A stretch of 64,000 bases of DNA from Xiamenia xianingshaonis (lineage in GTDB: Bacteria > Actinomycetota > Coriobacteriia > Coriobacteriales > Eggerthellaceae), in contig NZ_CP072829.1 in the NCBI RefSeq assembly GCF_017945865.1, positions 248,001 through 312,000 of the forward strand. Reading direction: 5' to 3'. The notes below the pieces were generated by a model, which saw only the letters and a program-made list of their open reading frames with translations, made no database searches and was not told the DNA's origin. Each line of letters begins with the position of its first letter. Position 1 is the first letter of the stretch. This document shows, in pieces, positions 35,072 to 44,653 of the stretch. The position numbers were made by a program, and so were the translations under genes.

Positions 35072-36064
35072 ATGACCGTGAATCCCGCTTCTGCTGCAAG
35101 CGCTTCTTCCCGTCCGCCGTACCGGGCCGGGCGCTATGCCGCCATCGACATCGGCACCGTGACCTGCCGCATGCTCGTGGCCGACGTGTCGGCCGACGGG
35201 TCCATCTGCGAGCTCGACCGCGAATACCAGATCACGAACCTCGGCGAGGGGGTCGACGCAAGCGGCGTTCTGCTCGATGCGGCCATGGAGCGCGTTGCGA
35301 CGGCGGTGCGCGGCTTCCAATCCGTGCGCAAGGGCTTCGAAGACCCGGCGCGCGCCCCCATCAAGGTGACGACGATGGCGACGTCGGCCTCGCGCGACGC
35401 GGCGAATGCGGCCGATTTCGAACGCCTGCTCGCCAAAGAGGGGATCGCGCTGTCGGTCATCGAAGGGGCGAAGGAGGCGTCGCTTTCCTTTCGCGGCGTG
35501 ACGAGCGACTTTGGCGACGAATGCCTCATGGTCGTCGACATCGGCGGCGGCTCGACCGAGATCGTCGGCGGCTTTGGCGGTTCGGAGCCTGCGTTCGCGC
35601 ATTCGTTCAACATCGGATGCCGGCGCGTGACGGAGAAGTTCCTGCATGCCGACCCGCCTGACTCTGCAGAGATAGCGGCCGCCCGGGCGTGGATTCGCGC
35701 CGAGATGAAACCGTTCTTTGACGAGATCGCTCGGCTGCCGATGGACGTCCGGCGCTTGGTAGCCGTGGCCGGCACGGCGACGACGGTCGTGTCGGTGGCC
35801 GAGGCCATGGAGCGCTACGACACGAAGCGCGTGCACCGCTATGTGGTGACGCGCCCGGCGCTTGACGAGGTGTATGAGCGTTTCGTGGCCGTGCCGCAAG
35901 AGCAGCGCGCGAAGATCGTCGGGCTCGACCCGGGCCGTGCGCCGGTCATCGTCGCCGGCATGGTCATCCTGCAAGAAGTGCTCGACCTGGCAGGGTTCGA
36001 CTCGTTCACCGTGAGTGAGTCCGACATTCTGCACGGCATCGTTTTGGAGGCCGCCCAACAATGA
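35072..36064 (+). CDS. ppx: Exopolyphosphatase / guanosine pentaphosphate phosphohydrolase family
   Basis: 330 residues, the short actin-fold form without the C-terminal HD domain of E. coli Ppx. AAIDIGTVTCRMLVADV is the first phosphate loop, TMATSASRDAANAADF the conserved TSA(T/S)RDA motif, VVDIGGGSTEIVGG the second phosphate loop, and AGTATTVVSVAE the third. These enzymes release phosphate from polyphosphate and/or convert pppGpp to ppGpp. ATG 35072 follows AAAGGAA; codons upstream in frame include the repeat element and are not family-like. Polyphosphatase versus pentaphosphatase preference is not resolved by motifs. Confidence 0.9.
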   Translation: MTVNPASAASASSRPPYRAGRYAAIDIGTVTCRMLVADVSADGSICELDREYQITNLGEGVDASGVLLDAAMERVATAVRGFQSVRKGFEDPARAPIKVTTMATSASRDAANAADFERLLAKEGIALSVIEGAKEASLSFRGVTSDFGDECLMVVDIGGGSTEIVGGFGGSEPAFAHSFNIGCRRVTEKFLHADPPDSAEIAAARAWIRAEMKPFFDEIARLPMDVRRLVAVAGTATTVVSVAEAMERYDTKRVHRYVVTRPALDEVYERFVAVPQEQRAKIVGLDPGRAPVIVAGMVILQEVLDLAGFDSFTVSESDILHGIVLEAAQQ

Positions 36065-36123
36065 CCGCCTGGGCCTGGGCGGGGAAGTCTGCTATCATAG
36101 CAGCCGTTGCAAAGGGCCTTTGT

Positions 36124-36208
<85 letters not shown>

Positions 36209-36398
36209 ACATGATTGCCGCAGAGCTGACGGAGGCTGCTGACCCGAGCGCCTCGAAACAATTCGGCGGTTTCGCGGCTTTGTGCTGCGCCTTCTCGATC
36301 TTGCCTTGAAAATCGTAACGCTCCCATGGAAGCGACGCGCGGGGGAAAGCGGATGTGATACCATAAAAACACTGCTGTTTTGCGTCGAGAAGGAGCTC

Positions 36399-37451
36399 AT
36401 GGAAACCATTAACGACATCATCGGGGACATTCCTTCCGCATTCACGTTCGACGACTTCCTTTCCGCCTACGCGAGGCGCGTGGGCGATCTGGTCAACGTC
36501 TACATTCCGCGCGGCGCCCACCCTGACATGGACCGGTACCTGTACGATCCGCTGAAGGACTTCAGCAAAAACGGAGGCAAGCGCCACCGTCCGCTCATCT
36601 GCTTTGCGGCATGCAAGGCGGTCGGCGGCGACATGGCCCTGGCCACGAGCGCGGCCGCCGCCATCGAGCATTTTCACACGGCCGCCCTCATCCACGACGA
36701 CATCGCCGACGAAGGCGAGCTGCGTCGCGGCAAGCCGTGCATGCACCTGACCGAGGGCGTGGGCCTTGCCATCAACGTCGGCGACCTGGCGCTTTCCACG
36801 GTCAACGGCACGGTGGTGGACGACCCGGCGCTGTCCGACGCCACGAAGGTGCGCGTCATTTCCGAGCTCATCGCCATGACGCGGCGCACCATCGAAGGCC
36901 AGGCGCTCGACATCGGCTGGGCCCGCGACGGCCGCTACGACGTGACGCCGGAAGACTACCTGGCCATGGCCACCCACAAGACGGCGCACTATTCGGGCGC
37001 CACGCCGCTGGCCGTCGGCGCCATCATCGGCGGCGGCACCGACGAGCAGGTGGAGGCTCTGCGGACCTACGGGCTGGCGACGGGGCTTGCCTTCCAGATT
37101 CAAGACGACCTGCTGAACCTCATCGGCATGGAAGAAAGCACGAAGAAGGACTTCCGCAACGACATCACCGAGGGCAAGCGAACGCTCGTGGTGGTGCACG
37201 CGCTGGCGAACGGCTCTGAGGCGCAGCGCGCGCGGCTGGTGGAAATCCTGTCTGCCCGCACGAAGGACGCGGCGCAGCTGTCTGAAGCGGTCGACATCAT
37301 GGAAGCGGTCGGCAGCATCGAATATGCACGAGGCTATGCGCAGCAGTTGACCGACGACGCGAAAGCGCAGCTCGTTGCGGCGCTCGATCCGTCGCCGGCG
37401 CGCGACGTGCTGCTGTCCATGGCCGATTGGTTCGTTACGAGGTTGCGCTGA
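36399..37451 (+). CDS. Polyprenyl diphosphate synthase
   Basis: Trans-isoprenyl diphosphate synthase, 350 residues, building isoprenoid chains from IPP. The first Asp-rich motif is HDDIADEGELRRGKP (DDxxD), the second FQIQDDLLNL; GGKRHRP near residue 65 binds diphosphate, and MATHKTAHYS is the KT motif. Residues before the first DDxxD are Ala and small, so a longer product (quinone side chain or similar) is allowed, but chain length cannot be fixed. GAAGGAG precedes the ATG at 36399. The next gene starts 2 bases after its stop. Confidence 0.92.
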   Translation: METINDIIGDIPSAFTFDDFLSAYARRVGDLVNVYIPRGAHPDMDRYLYDPLKDFSKNGGKRHRPLICFAACKAVGGDMALATSAAAAIEHFHTAALIHDDIADEGELRRGKPCMHLTEGVGLAINVGDLALSTVNGTVVDDPALSDATKVRVISELIAMTRRTIEGQALDIGWARDGRYDVTPEDYLAMATHKTAHYSGATPLAVGAIIGGGTDEQVEALRTYGLATGLAFQIQDDLLNLIGMEESTKKDFRNDITEGKRTLVVVHALANGSEAQRARLVEILSARTKDAAQLSEAVDIMEAVGSIEYARGYAQQLTDDAKAQLVAALDPSPARDVLLSMADWFVTRLR

Positions 37452-37453
37452 TC

Positions 37454-38350
37454 ATGGAAACCATCAAACCAAACGACACCGGCGCCGCCGTCGAGGACGT
37501 GCAGCAGCGCCTTTGCACCGTCGGGCTGCTCGACGAATCCGCCGTCACCGGCACCTTCGACGCCGCCACTCAGGACGCCGTGCGCGCCTTCCGCATGCAA
37601 AACGGCTTTGAGCCGGGCGAGGAAGTCACCGAGAAGGTGTGGTCGGCGCTCGTGGACGCGAGCTACCACCTGGGCGACCGCACGCTGTATCTGCGCATGC
37701 CGTATTTCCACGGGCAGGACGTGCTGGATCTGCAGCACGCGCTGGGAGCGCTCGGCTTCGGCTGCGGCGCGTCCGACGGCATCTTCGGCGCCTTCACCGA
37801 GCTGGCGCTGCGCAAGTTCCAGATGAACCTGGGCCTGCCGTCCGACGGCATCGCGGGTGCCTACACGTATGCGGCCATTCGCAACCTGCACCATTCATGG
37901 GAAGGGAAGGAGGCCGTGCCGCCGTCGAGCCATCTGGGTTTTGCGCGAGCGGCCGACGTGCTTGAAGCGAACGCGCTGTGCTTGTTCGGCACGGCGGAGT
38001 TCACGCGGTCGGTGGCGTCGCGCATGTCGAACCTGGCGCTGGCGACCAACCCGGCGTCCAAGATCATGAGCGCCGATTCGCTGCTGGTGGCGCCTGACGC
38101 CGACATGCTGCTGGTGCACATCGTGCTGCCGGAAAGCGAAACGGGCGCTGCGGTTCCGCGCGTGACGTTTGAAGACGAGCAGTCGCTGGCGGTGCGCTTG
38201 CGCTCGGCCGTCAACGCGGCCCAGGCCGTGCGCCCCTCGCGCGTTGCGGTGGAGCTTCCGGGCGTCACCTGGGAAGACGCTGGCGAAGGCCGCAGCGCCC
38301 AGCACTATGCCATTTCGCTGCTCGACGCCTTGTGCGCCGCGCTTTCGTAA
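37454..38350 (+). CDS. Cytoplasmic protein with two peptidoglycan-binding domains
   Basis: 298 residues with no signal peptide or membrane helix. Two PG_binding_1 repeats, about 7-60 (DVQQRLCTVGLLDE..GTFDAATQDAVRAFRMQNGF) and about 76-135 (DLQHALGALGFGCGASDGIFGAFTELALRKFQMNLGLPSDG). The C-terminal 150 residues (about 150-298) are a mixed alpha/beta domain I do not recognise; it might be a degenerate amidase-type fold. Two such repeats in a cytoplasmic protein recall mycobacterial CwlM, a regulator of wall precursor synthesis, but this is only an analogy. It starts 2 bases after the prenyl synthase stop and has a weak ribosome site, so it depends on coupling. Confidence 0.82.
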   Translation: METIKPNDTGAAVEDVQQRLCTVGLLDESAVTGTFDAATQDAVRAFRMQNGFEPGEEVTEKVWSALVDASYHLGDRTLYLRMPYFHGQDVLDLQHALGALGFGCGASDGIFGAFTELALRKFQMNLGLPSDGIAGAYTYAAIRNLHHSWEGKEAVPPSSHLGFARAADVLEANALCLFGTAEFTRSVASRMSNLALATNPASKIMSADSLLVAPDADMLLVHIVLPESETGAAVPRVTFEDEQSLAVRLRSAVNAAQAVRPSRVAVELPGVTWEDAGEGRSAQHYAISLLDALCAALS

Positions 38351-38380
38351 GAGGGTTTTCGAAAAAAAACCAGCCGACCG

Positions 38381-38412
38381 CGCCCCGGCGCCGATTGCGA
38401 GGCGCCGGGGCG
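38381..38412. repeat. Strong GC hairpin after the peptidoglycan-binding gene
   Basis: CGCCCCGGCGCC (38381-38392) and GGCGCCGGGGCG (38401-38412) form a perfect 12-bp stem with an 8-base loop, without a T-run on the plus strand. It may slow or end transcription of the upstream pair. Confidence 0.6.
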
Positions 38413-38541
38413 CTGCTGCGTCTGCGTGCGGCCGGTGGCAAATTCTAAAGGATAAGTAAACGTTTGATGCCGGGATGAAGAAGTGCGTTAGGATGGGGTT
38501 GCTTGAGAAACCGCTTCGTCGTCTATAGAAAGAAGGCCCTT

Positions 38542-38973
38542 ATGGCAGAGTACGACACCACTGATTTTGGGACGTCCGTCCCGCCCGCGCCGGCGACTCC
38601 GACCGCCGCTCCCGCCGCTGAACCGGCATCCTCGCCCTATGCCGCAGCCGTCGACCAGGCGCAGTCCTATGCCGCGCCGCAGCCTTCGGGGCAGCCGATG
38701 TACGGCTATCCTGCGCCGGCGCCGCTCATGCAGCTGACCGGCGGCATGAAGTTCGGCTGGTGCGCCGTCGGCTTCCTGTTGGGCCTGACGGGCATCCTGC
38801 TTGCCTGGCTGGTCAACGTCGACAAGGCTCCGCAGGTCAAAAGCGACGCCATCAAGTTCTCGGTCATCGGCCTGGTGGTCCAGATCGGCATCTGCATCTT
38901 GATCTGCCTGATCTTCGGCGGCATGCTTGCCATGGCCGCGGCAGGCGTGGCCAGCATGGCGGAATACTACTAG
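38542..38973 (+). CDS. Small proline-rich membrane protein
   Basis: 143 residues. The first 75 are Pro/Ala/Tyr-rich (PPAPATPTAAPAAEP, QPMYGYPAPAP) and probably disordered. Two membrane helices follow (about 83-101, GWCAVGFLLGLTGILLAWLV; about 113-140, FSVIGLVVQIGICILICLIFGGMLAMA) joined by a short charged loop NVDKAPQVKSD. Layout resembles the many small 'DUF4190-like' actinobacterial membrane proteins, but I cannot assign a family. The ATG at 38542 follows GAAAGAAGG. A terminator ends it, so it is a monocistronic gene. Confidence 0.78.
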   Translation: MAEYDTTDFGTSVPPAPATPTAAPAAEPASSPYAAAVDQAQSYAAPQPSGQPMYGYPAPAPLMQLTGGMKFGWCAVGFLLGLTGILLAWLVNVDKAPQVKSDAIKFSVIGLVVQIGICILICLIFGGMLAMAAAGVASMAEYY

Positions 38974-39035
38974 GCCGTTCCGCTGCCGGCGCGTTCGCTT
39001 TAACGCCGTCCCCTTCGGGGCAAAACCGGATTTTT

Positions 39036-39060
39036 AAGGGGCTCCTGCGGGAGCCCTTTT
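39036..39060 (+). terminator. Terminator of the small membrane protein gene
   Basis: AAGGGGCTCC (39036-39045) pairs with GGAGCCCTTT (39050-39059) over 10 positions including a G-T pair, with loop TGCG and a final T-run. Confidence 0.85.
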
Positions 39061-39144
39061 CTGTGTCTCTTCGGCCCGTGGTACAATAAAAGGATTCGAC
39101 GCAACATGCGATCGCAGCGTGACGAGACCGGAGAAGGAGACAAC

Positions 39145-40443
39145 ATGGCGCGACCCATGACCATGGCGGAGAAAATACTCGCCGCCCATGCCGGCCTTGA
39201 CGAAGTTGAGCCGGGACAGCTGATCGAATGCGATCTGGACCTGGTGCTGGCCAACGACGTCACGGCCCCCATTGCCATCAAGGAATTCAACAAGATCGGG
39301 GTGGAGCGCGTGTTCGACCCCGAAAAAATCGCGCTGGTGCCCGACCATTACGTGCCGAACAAAGACATCAAAAGCGCTGAACAGGCGAAAATCGTGCGCG
39401 ATTTCGCCCGGGCGCAGGGCATTGGGCACTACTACGAAGTGGGCTGCATGGGCGTTGAGCATGCGCTGCTGCCCGAGCAGGGCGTCGTGGGCGCGGGCGA
39501 TCTGGTCATCGGCGCCGACAGCCACACGTGCACCTACGGGGCGCTCGGCGCGTTTACCACGGGCGTGGGATCGACCGATGCGGGCGTGGGCATGGCCACC
39601 GGCAAGGCGTGGTTCAAGGTGCCCGAGTCGCTGCTGTTCAAGATCGACGGCGAGCTTGCCCCCGGCGTGACTGGCAAGGACGTCATTTTGCACATCATCG
39701 GGCTTATCGGCGTGGACGGCGCGCTGTACCAGGCCATGGAGTTCACGGGCAGCGCCATTGCGAACATGGGTATGGACGAGCGCATGTCCATTTCCAACAT
39801 GGCCATCGAAGCGGGCGGCAAGGCGGGCCTCATTCCCGTCGACGACGTGACCCGCGCTTACCTGGACGGCCGCACCGAGCGCCCCTACACCGAATACCAT
39901 TCCGATCCGGACGCCGTCTATGCGAAGGTGTACGAGATCGACGCCGCCGACATCCGGCCGACGGTGGCCTTCCCGCACCTGCCGTCGAACACGCGCCCGG
40001 CCGCCGAGGCCCACGACGTGACCATCGACCAGGCCGTCATCGGCAGCTGCACGAACGGCCGCATTACCGACATGCGCCAGGCGGCAGACGTGCTGCGCGG
40101 GCGCAAGGTGGCCGATTCGGTGCGCTGCATCGTTATTCCGGCCACGCAGCTCGTGTATCGCCAGTGCATGGAAGAGGGCCTGATGGAAGTGTTCCTCGAC
40201 GCGAACTGCGCCGTGTCCACGCCCACCTGCGGCCCGTGCCTGGGCGGCTACATGGGCATTCTGGCCGCCGGCGAGCGCGCCATCGCCACGACGAACCGCA
40301 ACTTCGTCGGGCGCATGGGCGATCCCACGTCCGAAGTGTATCTGGCGTCTCCCGCCGTCGCCGCAGCCAGCGCTGTGCTCGGCTACATCGGCACGCCGGA
40401 CGATTTGGAACCCGTCGCGGCCGGCGCCGCCGACGCCGAATAG
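39145..40443 (+). CDS. leuC: 3-isopropylmalate dehydratase, large subunit
   Basis: Aconitase-family large subunit, 432 residues, the shorter archaeal-type LeuC length. It isomerises 2- to 3-isopropylmalate in leucine synthesis. The [4Fe-4S] cluster ligands are the Cys of [12 protein letters not shown] and the two of [27 protein letters not shown] is the other aconitase signature, and [18 protein letters not shown] is also typical. The ATG at 39145 follows GAAGGAGACAAC. leuD starts 9 bases downstream. Archaeal-type proteins can act on citramalate or homoaconitate series, but the leuB gene nearby favours leucine. Confidence 0.92.
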   Translation: MARPMTMAEKILAAHAGLDEVEPGQLIECDLDLVLANDVTAPIAIKEFNKIGVERVFDPEKIALVPDHYVPNKDIKSAEQAKIVRDFARAQGIGHYYEVGCMGVEHALLPEQGVVGAGDLVIGADSHTCTYGALGAFTTGVGSTDAGVGMATGKAWFKVPESLLFKIDGELAPGVTGKDVILHIIGLIGVDGALYQAMEFTGSAIANMGMDERMSISNMAIEAGGKAGLIPVDDVTRAYLDGRTERPYTEYHSDPDAVYAKVYEIDAADIRPTVAFPHLPSNTRPAAEAHDVTIDQAVIGSCTNGRITDMRQAADVLRGRKVADSVRCIVIPATQLVYRQCMEEGLMEVFLDANCAVSTPTCGPCLGGYMGILAAGERAIATTNRNFVGRMGDPTSEVYLASPAVAAASAVLGYIGTPDDLEPVAAGAADAE

Positions 40444-40452
40444 GAGGACCCC

Positions 40453-40944
40453 ATGGAATTCAAAGGCACTGCCCATCGCTACGGGCGCGACATCGACACC
40501 GACGTCATCATCCCGGCGCGTTACCTGAATACGTCAGACCCGGCTGAGCTGGCAAAACACTGCCTGGAGGACTTGGACGTCACGTTCATCGAGCGCGTGG
40601 CGCCTGGCGACATCATCGTGGCGGAGGAAAACTTCGGCTGCGGCAGCTCGCGCGAGCACGCGCCCATCGCCATCAAGGCCGCCGGCGTGCCGGTGATCAT
40701 CGCGAAGAGCTTCGCGCGCATCTTCTACCGCAACTCCATCAACACGGGGCTTGCCATCATGGAATGCCCCGAGGCGGTCGACGCCATCAGCCAGGGTGAC
40801 GTGGTGAGCGTGGACGCCGACGCCGGCGTCATCGTGGACGAAACGACGGGCCAGACCTTTCAGGCCCAGCCGTTTCCACCGTTCATCCGCGAGATCATTG
40901 AGGCCGGCGGCCTGATCAACCGCACGAAGGAGCGCATGGCGTAA
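40453..40944 (+). CDS. leuD: 3-isopropylmalate dehydratase, small subunit
   Basis: 163-residue swivel subunit pairing with LeuC. DIDTDVIIPARYLNT at the N terminus and ENFGCGSSREHAPIAIK are the substrate-binding signatures, followed by KSFARIFYRNSINTGL. The length is that of the archaeal-type enzyme. AGGAGG lies 4 bases before the ATG. A 13-bp tandem repeat and a terminator follow, so leuC-leuD forms a unit apart from leuB, which is 2.5 kb away beyond an oppositely oriented gene. Confidence 0.94.
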   Translation: MEFKGTAHRYGRDIDTDVIIPARYLNTSDPAELAKHCLEDLDVTFIERVAPGDIIVAEENFGCGSSREHAPIAIKAAGVPVIIAKSFARIFYRNSINTGLAIMECPEAVDAISQGDVVSVDADAGVIVDETTGQTFQAQPFPPFIREIIEAGGLINRTKERMA

Positions 40945-40967
40945 CGGCGCGGCCGGCATGCTGCGAG

Positions 40968-41019
40968 GCAAAGCCGAGGGGCGAAGCCGAGGGGCAAAGC
41001 CGAGGGGCGAAGCCGAGCG
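40968..41019. repeat. Four tandem 13-bp repeats after leuD
   Basis: Units GC(A/G)AAGCCGAGGG at 40968, 40981, 40994 and 41007, alternating A and G at the third base; the last ends CG. A perfect 13-base periodicity in untranslated sequence. Confidence 0.85.
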
Positions 41020-41049
41020 GTTTCGCCGTCGCAAAGAAGCGTTTGGGGA

Positions 41050-41077
41050 AGCGGTCGTCTGCGGGCGGCCGCTTTTT
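41050..41077 (+). terminator. Terminator of leuC-leuD
   Basis: AGCGGTCG (41050-41057) and CGGCCGCT (41066-41073) form an 8-bp stem with one G-T pair, followed by TTTT. Confidence 0.8.
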
Positions 41078-41101
41078 CTATGCTGGAAGGTCAGCGTTTA
41101 C

Positions 41102-43237
41102 CTAGCCGGCCGCTTCGATTTCGTAGAGGTGCATGTCGCCTTCGCTCATCAGCAGCTTGAAGCCGGGCGTTTCTTCGGTGACGCCTTCGATGCCGGCCCA
41201 GTTTTCAGGCGTGTAGCGCTTGTCGGTGACGGTGCGGTCGGTGCCGGACGCCTCGTCGAGCAGCAGCACGTAGCGGATGCCGTAGTCGCGCACGGCCGCT
41301 TGCACGGCGGGATCGGTCGCCGCCTTGTCAAGGCGCGTGCGAATCAGCTCGTTCGTTTCAGGCGGCAGGTCATTGCTGCCGTTGTCGGCGCAGCGGCGGA
41401 ACAGCACGTCGATGCCGTCGGTGCCGTACGCCCAGGCGCTGCCGTCCTGCGGCACGTTGGCGACGAGGGACTCGCCGTCGATGCGCGCAAGCGCTTCTTG
41501 CACGAAGGCCTGCTCGTCGGCGGTGTAGATGTCGTCCCAGCTGTAGAGCGCCTTCAGGCTTGCGGCGATGCGCGGCAGCCCCATGCTGATCATCTGGTCC
41601 GAGACGGGGATGGAGCCCGGCAGGAACTGCACGACGCCGAACAGGCACAACGTTGCCAGGCACCCGGCGATGCGGCATCCTTTCGAGGCGCGTGCGCCGC
41701 CGCGACCTTCCGCCGCGCCATCCGTCTCGCCGCTTTCGCCGCCGTGCCGCTGCGCGTCTGCGTCGTTGTCGGGCGCCGCCTTCTGCGTCTGCAGGCGCCG
41801 CTGTGCCTTTTGGGCGAGCGACGTGAAGAACGCCGCCAGGCAAGAGGTGCCCAAAGCTGCCAGCGGAATCGCGAACAGAGCCGTCATGGCGCCGGTGCGG
41901 TAATGATCGGTGTACCAAAAACCAGACAGTATGTGGCGCACCTCTCCACTCAGCGCGGCGCTTGCCACATAGATTCCCAAGGCCGCCGCAAACGAGATGG
42001 AAAGCCAGCGCAGCCGGCGTTTGCGCACCGTGTCGATGATGCCGATCAGCACGACGACCGACAAGAACGGCTGCAGGCCGCCCCATTTCGCGAACATGAA
42101 CGACAGCCCGCCCAGGATGGCGCGCGGCAGCGTCAAAACGTTTTCTTGCTCGTAGCCGACGACCCCCTGGAAGAAGGGAAGCCGGTAGCAGACGTACCAC
42201 AGCGCGCAGGCGCCGACGATGAGGCAGGCCGCAAGCGCCCACCGGCGCGGCTTCGAACGCAGCGCGGGCGCTTGCGAGCAGAGCACCGCCGAAGCCAGGA
42301 AGGCGACGGCCCAAATGCCCAGCGCAAAGACGCCGTTGGGGTGGCACAAGGCGATGGCGACCACGCCGGCAAACGTGAGCAAGGCCAGTTCGGCCTTGCC
42401 TTCCCCCCGCCTCGTTTTGACGGATGAGACCAGGAGAAACATCGTGGCCGGAATCAACGAGAACGAAAGCAGGTTGGGCAGAAGCTGGCCTTTGACCAGA
42501 AAAGACCAGGGAAAGGCCGAGAAGGCCACGGCCACAAGGGCACCCCAGGCAAGCGTTCGGCGGTCGTGGTCGAACAGGGCGGCGTGCAGCAGGCACAGGC
42601 CCCAGGGCAGGACGGCTGCGATGCAGACGACGGCCAGCGCGTTGGTGGCCAGCGCGACGTTGTTGGAAAGCAGCGACGCCGTGACGGCGGTCACGACGTG
42701 CCAGGCGGCGGGGTAGTAGCCGCCGGGCGATCCCGCATCCAAAAAGGACGAGGCGCTCAGCGTAGAGAACCGGCCGGTGTCGAGGAAGGCGCGAACGTAG
42801 GACAAGTGCACGGTCGAATCGTCCCGGCGAGCGAACGAGCTGGCGCCGTCAAGGTTGACCAGCAGGACGACCGTTGTGACGACCAGGGCGGCCAGCGCAT
42901 ACAGCGCAAGAAATTTTCCCAGGTCAGGGGGGAGGTTGAGCGCAGCAGGCGAAAAGCGCGGGCGTGCGTGGGCGCCTCGGGCCCGCCAGGAAAGCTGGCC
43001 TGCGGCGCCCAGGCCGACGCCGGCCAGCAGGGCCGCGCCGAACAGGGCCGCGCCGGGCAAGGACGCGCCGGCGGCGTCGAACGCCACGCCAAGCAGCGTG
43101 AGCAGCGGCAGCGTGACGAGCGGGGCGCACGCGAAAGCGACGTCGTGGCGGCGCAGCAGCCCCTGCAGGCAGAGGTATCCCGGTGCGAACACGACGACGA
43201 AGCAGACCAGGACGGCTGCAATGAGAACGGGTTCCAT
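41102..43237 (-). CDS. Polytopic membrane protein (DUF6541-like)
   Basis: 711 residues with about a dozen membrane segments in the first 480 residues and a soluble C-terminal part of about 190 residues. The loop RRDDSTVHLSYVRAFLDTG and the GSPGGYYPAAWHVVTAV motif early in the protein resemble the acidic first loop of GT-C type glycosyltransferases and the actinobacterial DUF6541 family, so a lipid-linked sugar transfer role is possible but unproven. A charged, disordered loop (AQRRLQTQKAAPDNDADAQR...) splits the membrane region. AAGGAG lies before the ATG at 43237. It faces leuC-leuD and is divergent from leuB. Confidence 0.75.
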   Translation of the reverse strand: MEPVLIAAVLVCFVVVFAPGYLCLQGLLRRHDVAFACAPLVTLPLLTLLGVAFDAAGASLPGAALFGAALLAGVGLGAAGQLSWRARGAHARPRFSPAALNLPPDLGKFLALYALAALVVTTVVLLVNLDGASSFARRDDSTVHLSYVRAFLDTGRFSTLSASSFLDAGSPGGYYPAAWHVVTAVTASLLSNNVALATNALAVVCIAAVLPWGLCLLHAALFDHDRRTLAWGALVAVAFSAFPWSFLVKGQLLPNLLSFSLIPATMFLLVSSVKTRRGEGKAELALLTFAGVVAIALCHPNGVFALGIWAVAFLASAVLCSQAPALRSKPRRWALAACLIVGACALWYVCYRLPFFQGVVGYEQENVLTLPRAILGGLSFMFAKWGGLQPFLSVVVLIGIIDTVRKRRLRWLSISFAAALGIYVASAALSGEVRHILSGFWYTDHYRTGAMTALFAIPLAALGTSCLAAFFTSLAQKAQRRLQTQKAAPDNDADAQRHGGESGETDGAAEGRGGARASKGCRIAGCLATLCLFGVVQFLPGSIPVSDQMISMGLPRIAASLKALYSWDDIYTADEQAFVQEALARIDGESLVANVPQDGSAWAYGTDGIDVLFRRCADNGSNDLPPETNELIRTRLDKAATDPAVQAAVRDYGIRYVLLLDEASGTDRTVTDKRYTPENWAGIEGVTEETPGFKLLMSEGDMHLYEIEAAG

Positions 43238-43439
43238 GAGACTCCTTCGCGGCGCAGCGCGGCGCCGGGCGGGTCGGCAGTTTTCGCCGATTATACCGCG
43301 CGGCTTTCGCGCGTCCGCCGCAGATGGGCGTGCGGCGTCGAATGGCCATGCTTTTCCCGCGACGCTTGGTTGCATCTTCGCGGCGGGTACAGGATTCTGC
43401 GGTAAGATGAAAGTCTCTCGTTGATTGGAAGGATGCGAC

Positions 43440-44549
43440 ATGACCACGAACTACCAGATCTGCCTGCTTCCGGGCGACGGCATCGGCCCGGAAATCATCG
43501 CCGAGGGCGTGAAAGTGCTCGACGCGGTAGGGGAGAAATACGGCGTCGGCTTCACGTATGACGAAGCGCTCATCGGCGGGTGCGCCATCGACGCGACGGG
43601 CACGGCGCTGCCGGCTGAGACGATTCAGGCGGCCAAGGCGTCCGACGCCGTGTTGCTGGCAGCGGTGGGAGGTCCGAAATGGGACACGACCGATCCGGAG
43701 AAACCGCGCCCTGAGCAGGGACTTCTTGGTATTCGCAAAGAACTGGGCTTGTATTGCAACCTGCGCCCCGTGCAGATCTTCGACGTGCTGGCGGGCGCTT
43801 CCACGCTTCGGCCCGAAGTGGTCGCGGGCGTCGATCTTATGATCGTGCGCGAGCTGACGGGCGGCTTGTACTTCGGCAAGCGCGAGCGCGTCTTCGACAA
43901 GGATGGCGCCGGCGTCGGCGGTGCGGCCGGCCAGTACGCCTACGACACGCTGGAATACAGCGAGTTCGAGATCGAGCGCATCGCGCGGCAGGCCTTCGAG
44001 ATCGCCCGCAAGCGCCGCAGCAAGGTGACGAGCGTCGACAAGGCCAACGTGCTCGAGACGAGCCGGATGTGGCGCGAGGTGGTGCATCGCATCCACGACG
44101 CCGACTACGCGGACGTGGAGCTTGAAGACCTGCTCGTGGACAACACGGCCATGCAGCTCATCAACCGCCCGGCCGACTTCGACGTGGTGGTGACCGAAAA
44201 CATGTTCGGCGACATCCTGTCCGACGAAGCGGCCCAGATCACCGGCTCGCTCGGGATGCTGGCGAGCGCGAGTCTGGGCGACGGCGTGGCGCTGTACGAG
44301 CCGAGCCACGGCAGCGCGCCCGACATTGCGGGACGCGGCATCGCCAACCCGATCGCGCAGATCCTGTCGGTGGAAATGATGCTGCGCTACAGCCTGAACA
44401 TGCCCGAGGCGGCCGACGACGTGCGTCGCGCCGTGACCGACGTGCTCGACGCAGGCTTCCGCACCGGTGACATCAAGGACGCTGACACGCCCGAGGACAA
44501 GGTGGTCGGCACCGAGGCGATGGGCACGCTCGTGGCCGAGCGCATCTAA
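43440..44549 (+). CDS. leuB: 3-isopropylmalate dehydrogenase
   Basis: 369 residues, NAD-dependent beta-decarboxylating dehydrogenase of leucine synthesis. [19 protein letters not shown] opens the protein. [12 protein letters not shown] has the Tyr and Arg contacts, [16 protein letters not shown] carries the catalytic Lys, and [27 protein letters not shown] is the metal and substrate signature; [18 protein letters not shown] binds NAD. The ATG at 43440 follows GGAAGGA. Although it belongs to the leuCD pathway it has its own promoter region. A GGCAAGGTTTT motif and GC hairpin follow it. Confidence 0.96.
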   Translation: MTTNYQICLLPGDGIGPEIIAEGVKVLDAVGEKYGVGFTYDEALIGGCAIDATGTALPAETIQAAKASDAVLLAAVGGPKWDTTDPEKPRPEQGLLGIRKELGLYCNLRPVQIFDVLAGASTLRPEVVAGVDLMIVRELTGGLYFGKRERVFDKDGAGVGGAAGQYAYDTLEYSEFEIERIARQAFEIARKRRSKVTSVDKANVLETSRMWREVVHRIHDADYADVELEDLLVDNTAMQLINRPADFDVVVTENMFGDILSDEAAQITGSLGMLASASLGDGVALYEPSHGSAPDIAGRGIANPIAQILSVEMMLRYSLNMPEAADDVRRAVTDVLDAGFRTGDIKDADTPEDKVVGTEAMGTLVAERI

Positions 44550-44653
44550 TCGCCCGACACGCCCGAGCGGCAAGGTTTTGGCCGGGCGACAGGCCGGAAG
44601 AAGGACTGAACGAAGCAAGCCGAGGGCGTCTGCCTCGGAGAAAGAAGCAAGCC

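Noticed and set aside
38381-38412. GC hairpin as a standard rho-independent terminator
   Set aside because: No T-run follows on the plus strand, so it is listed only as a hairpin.
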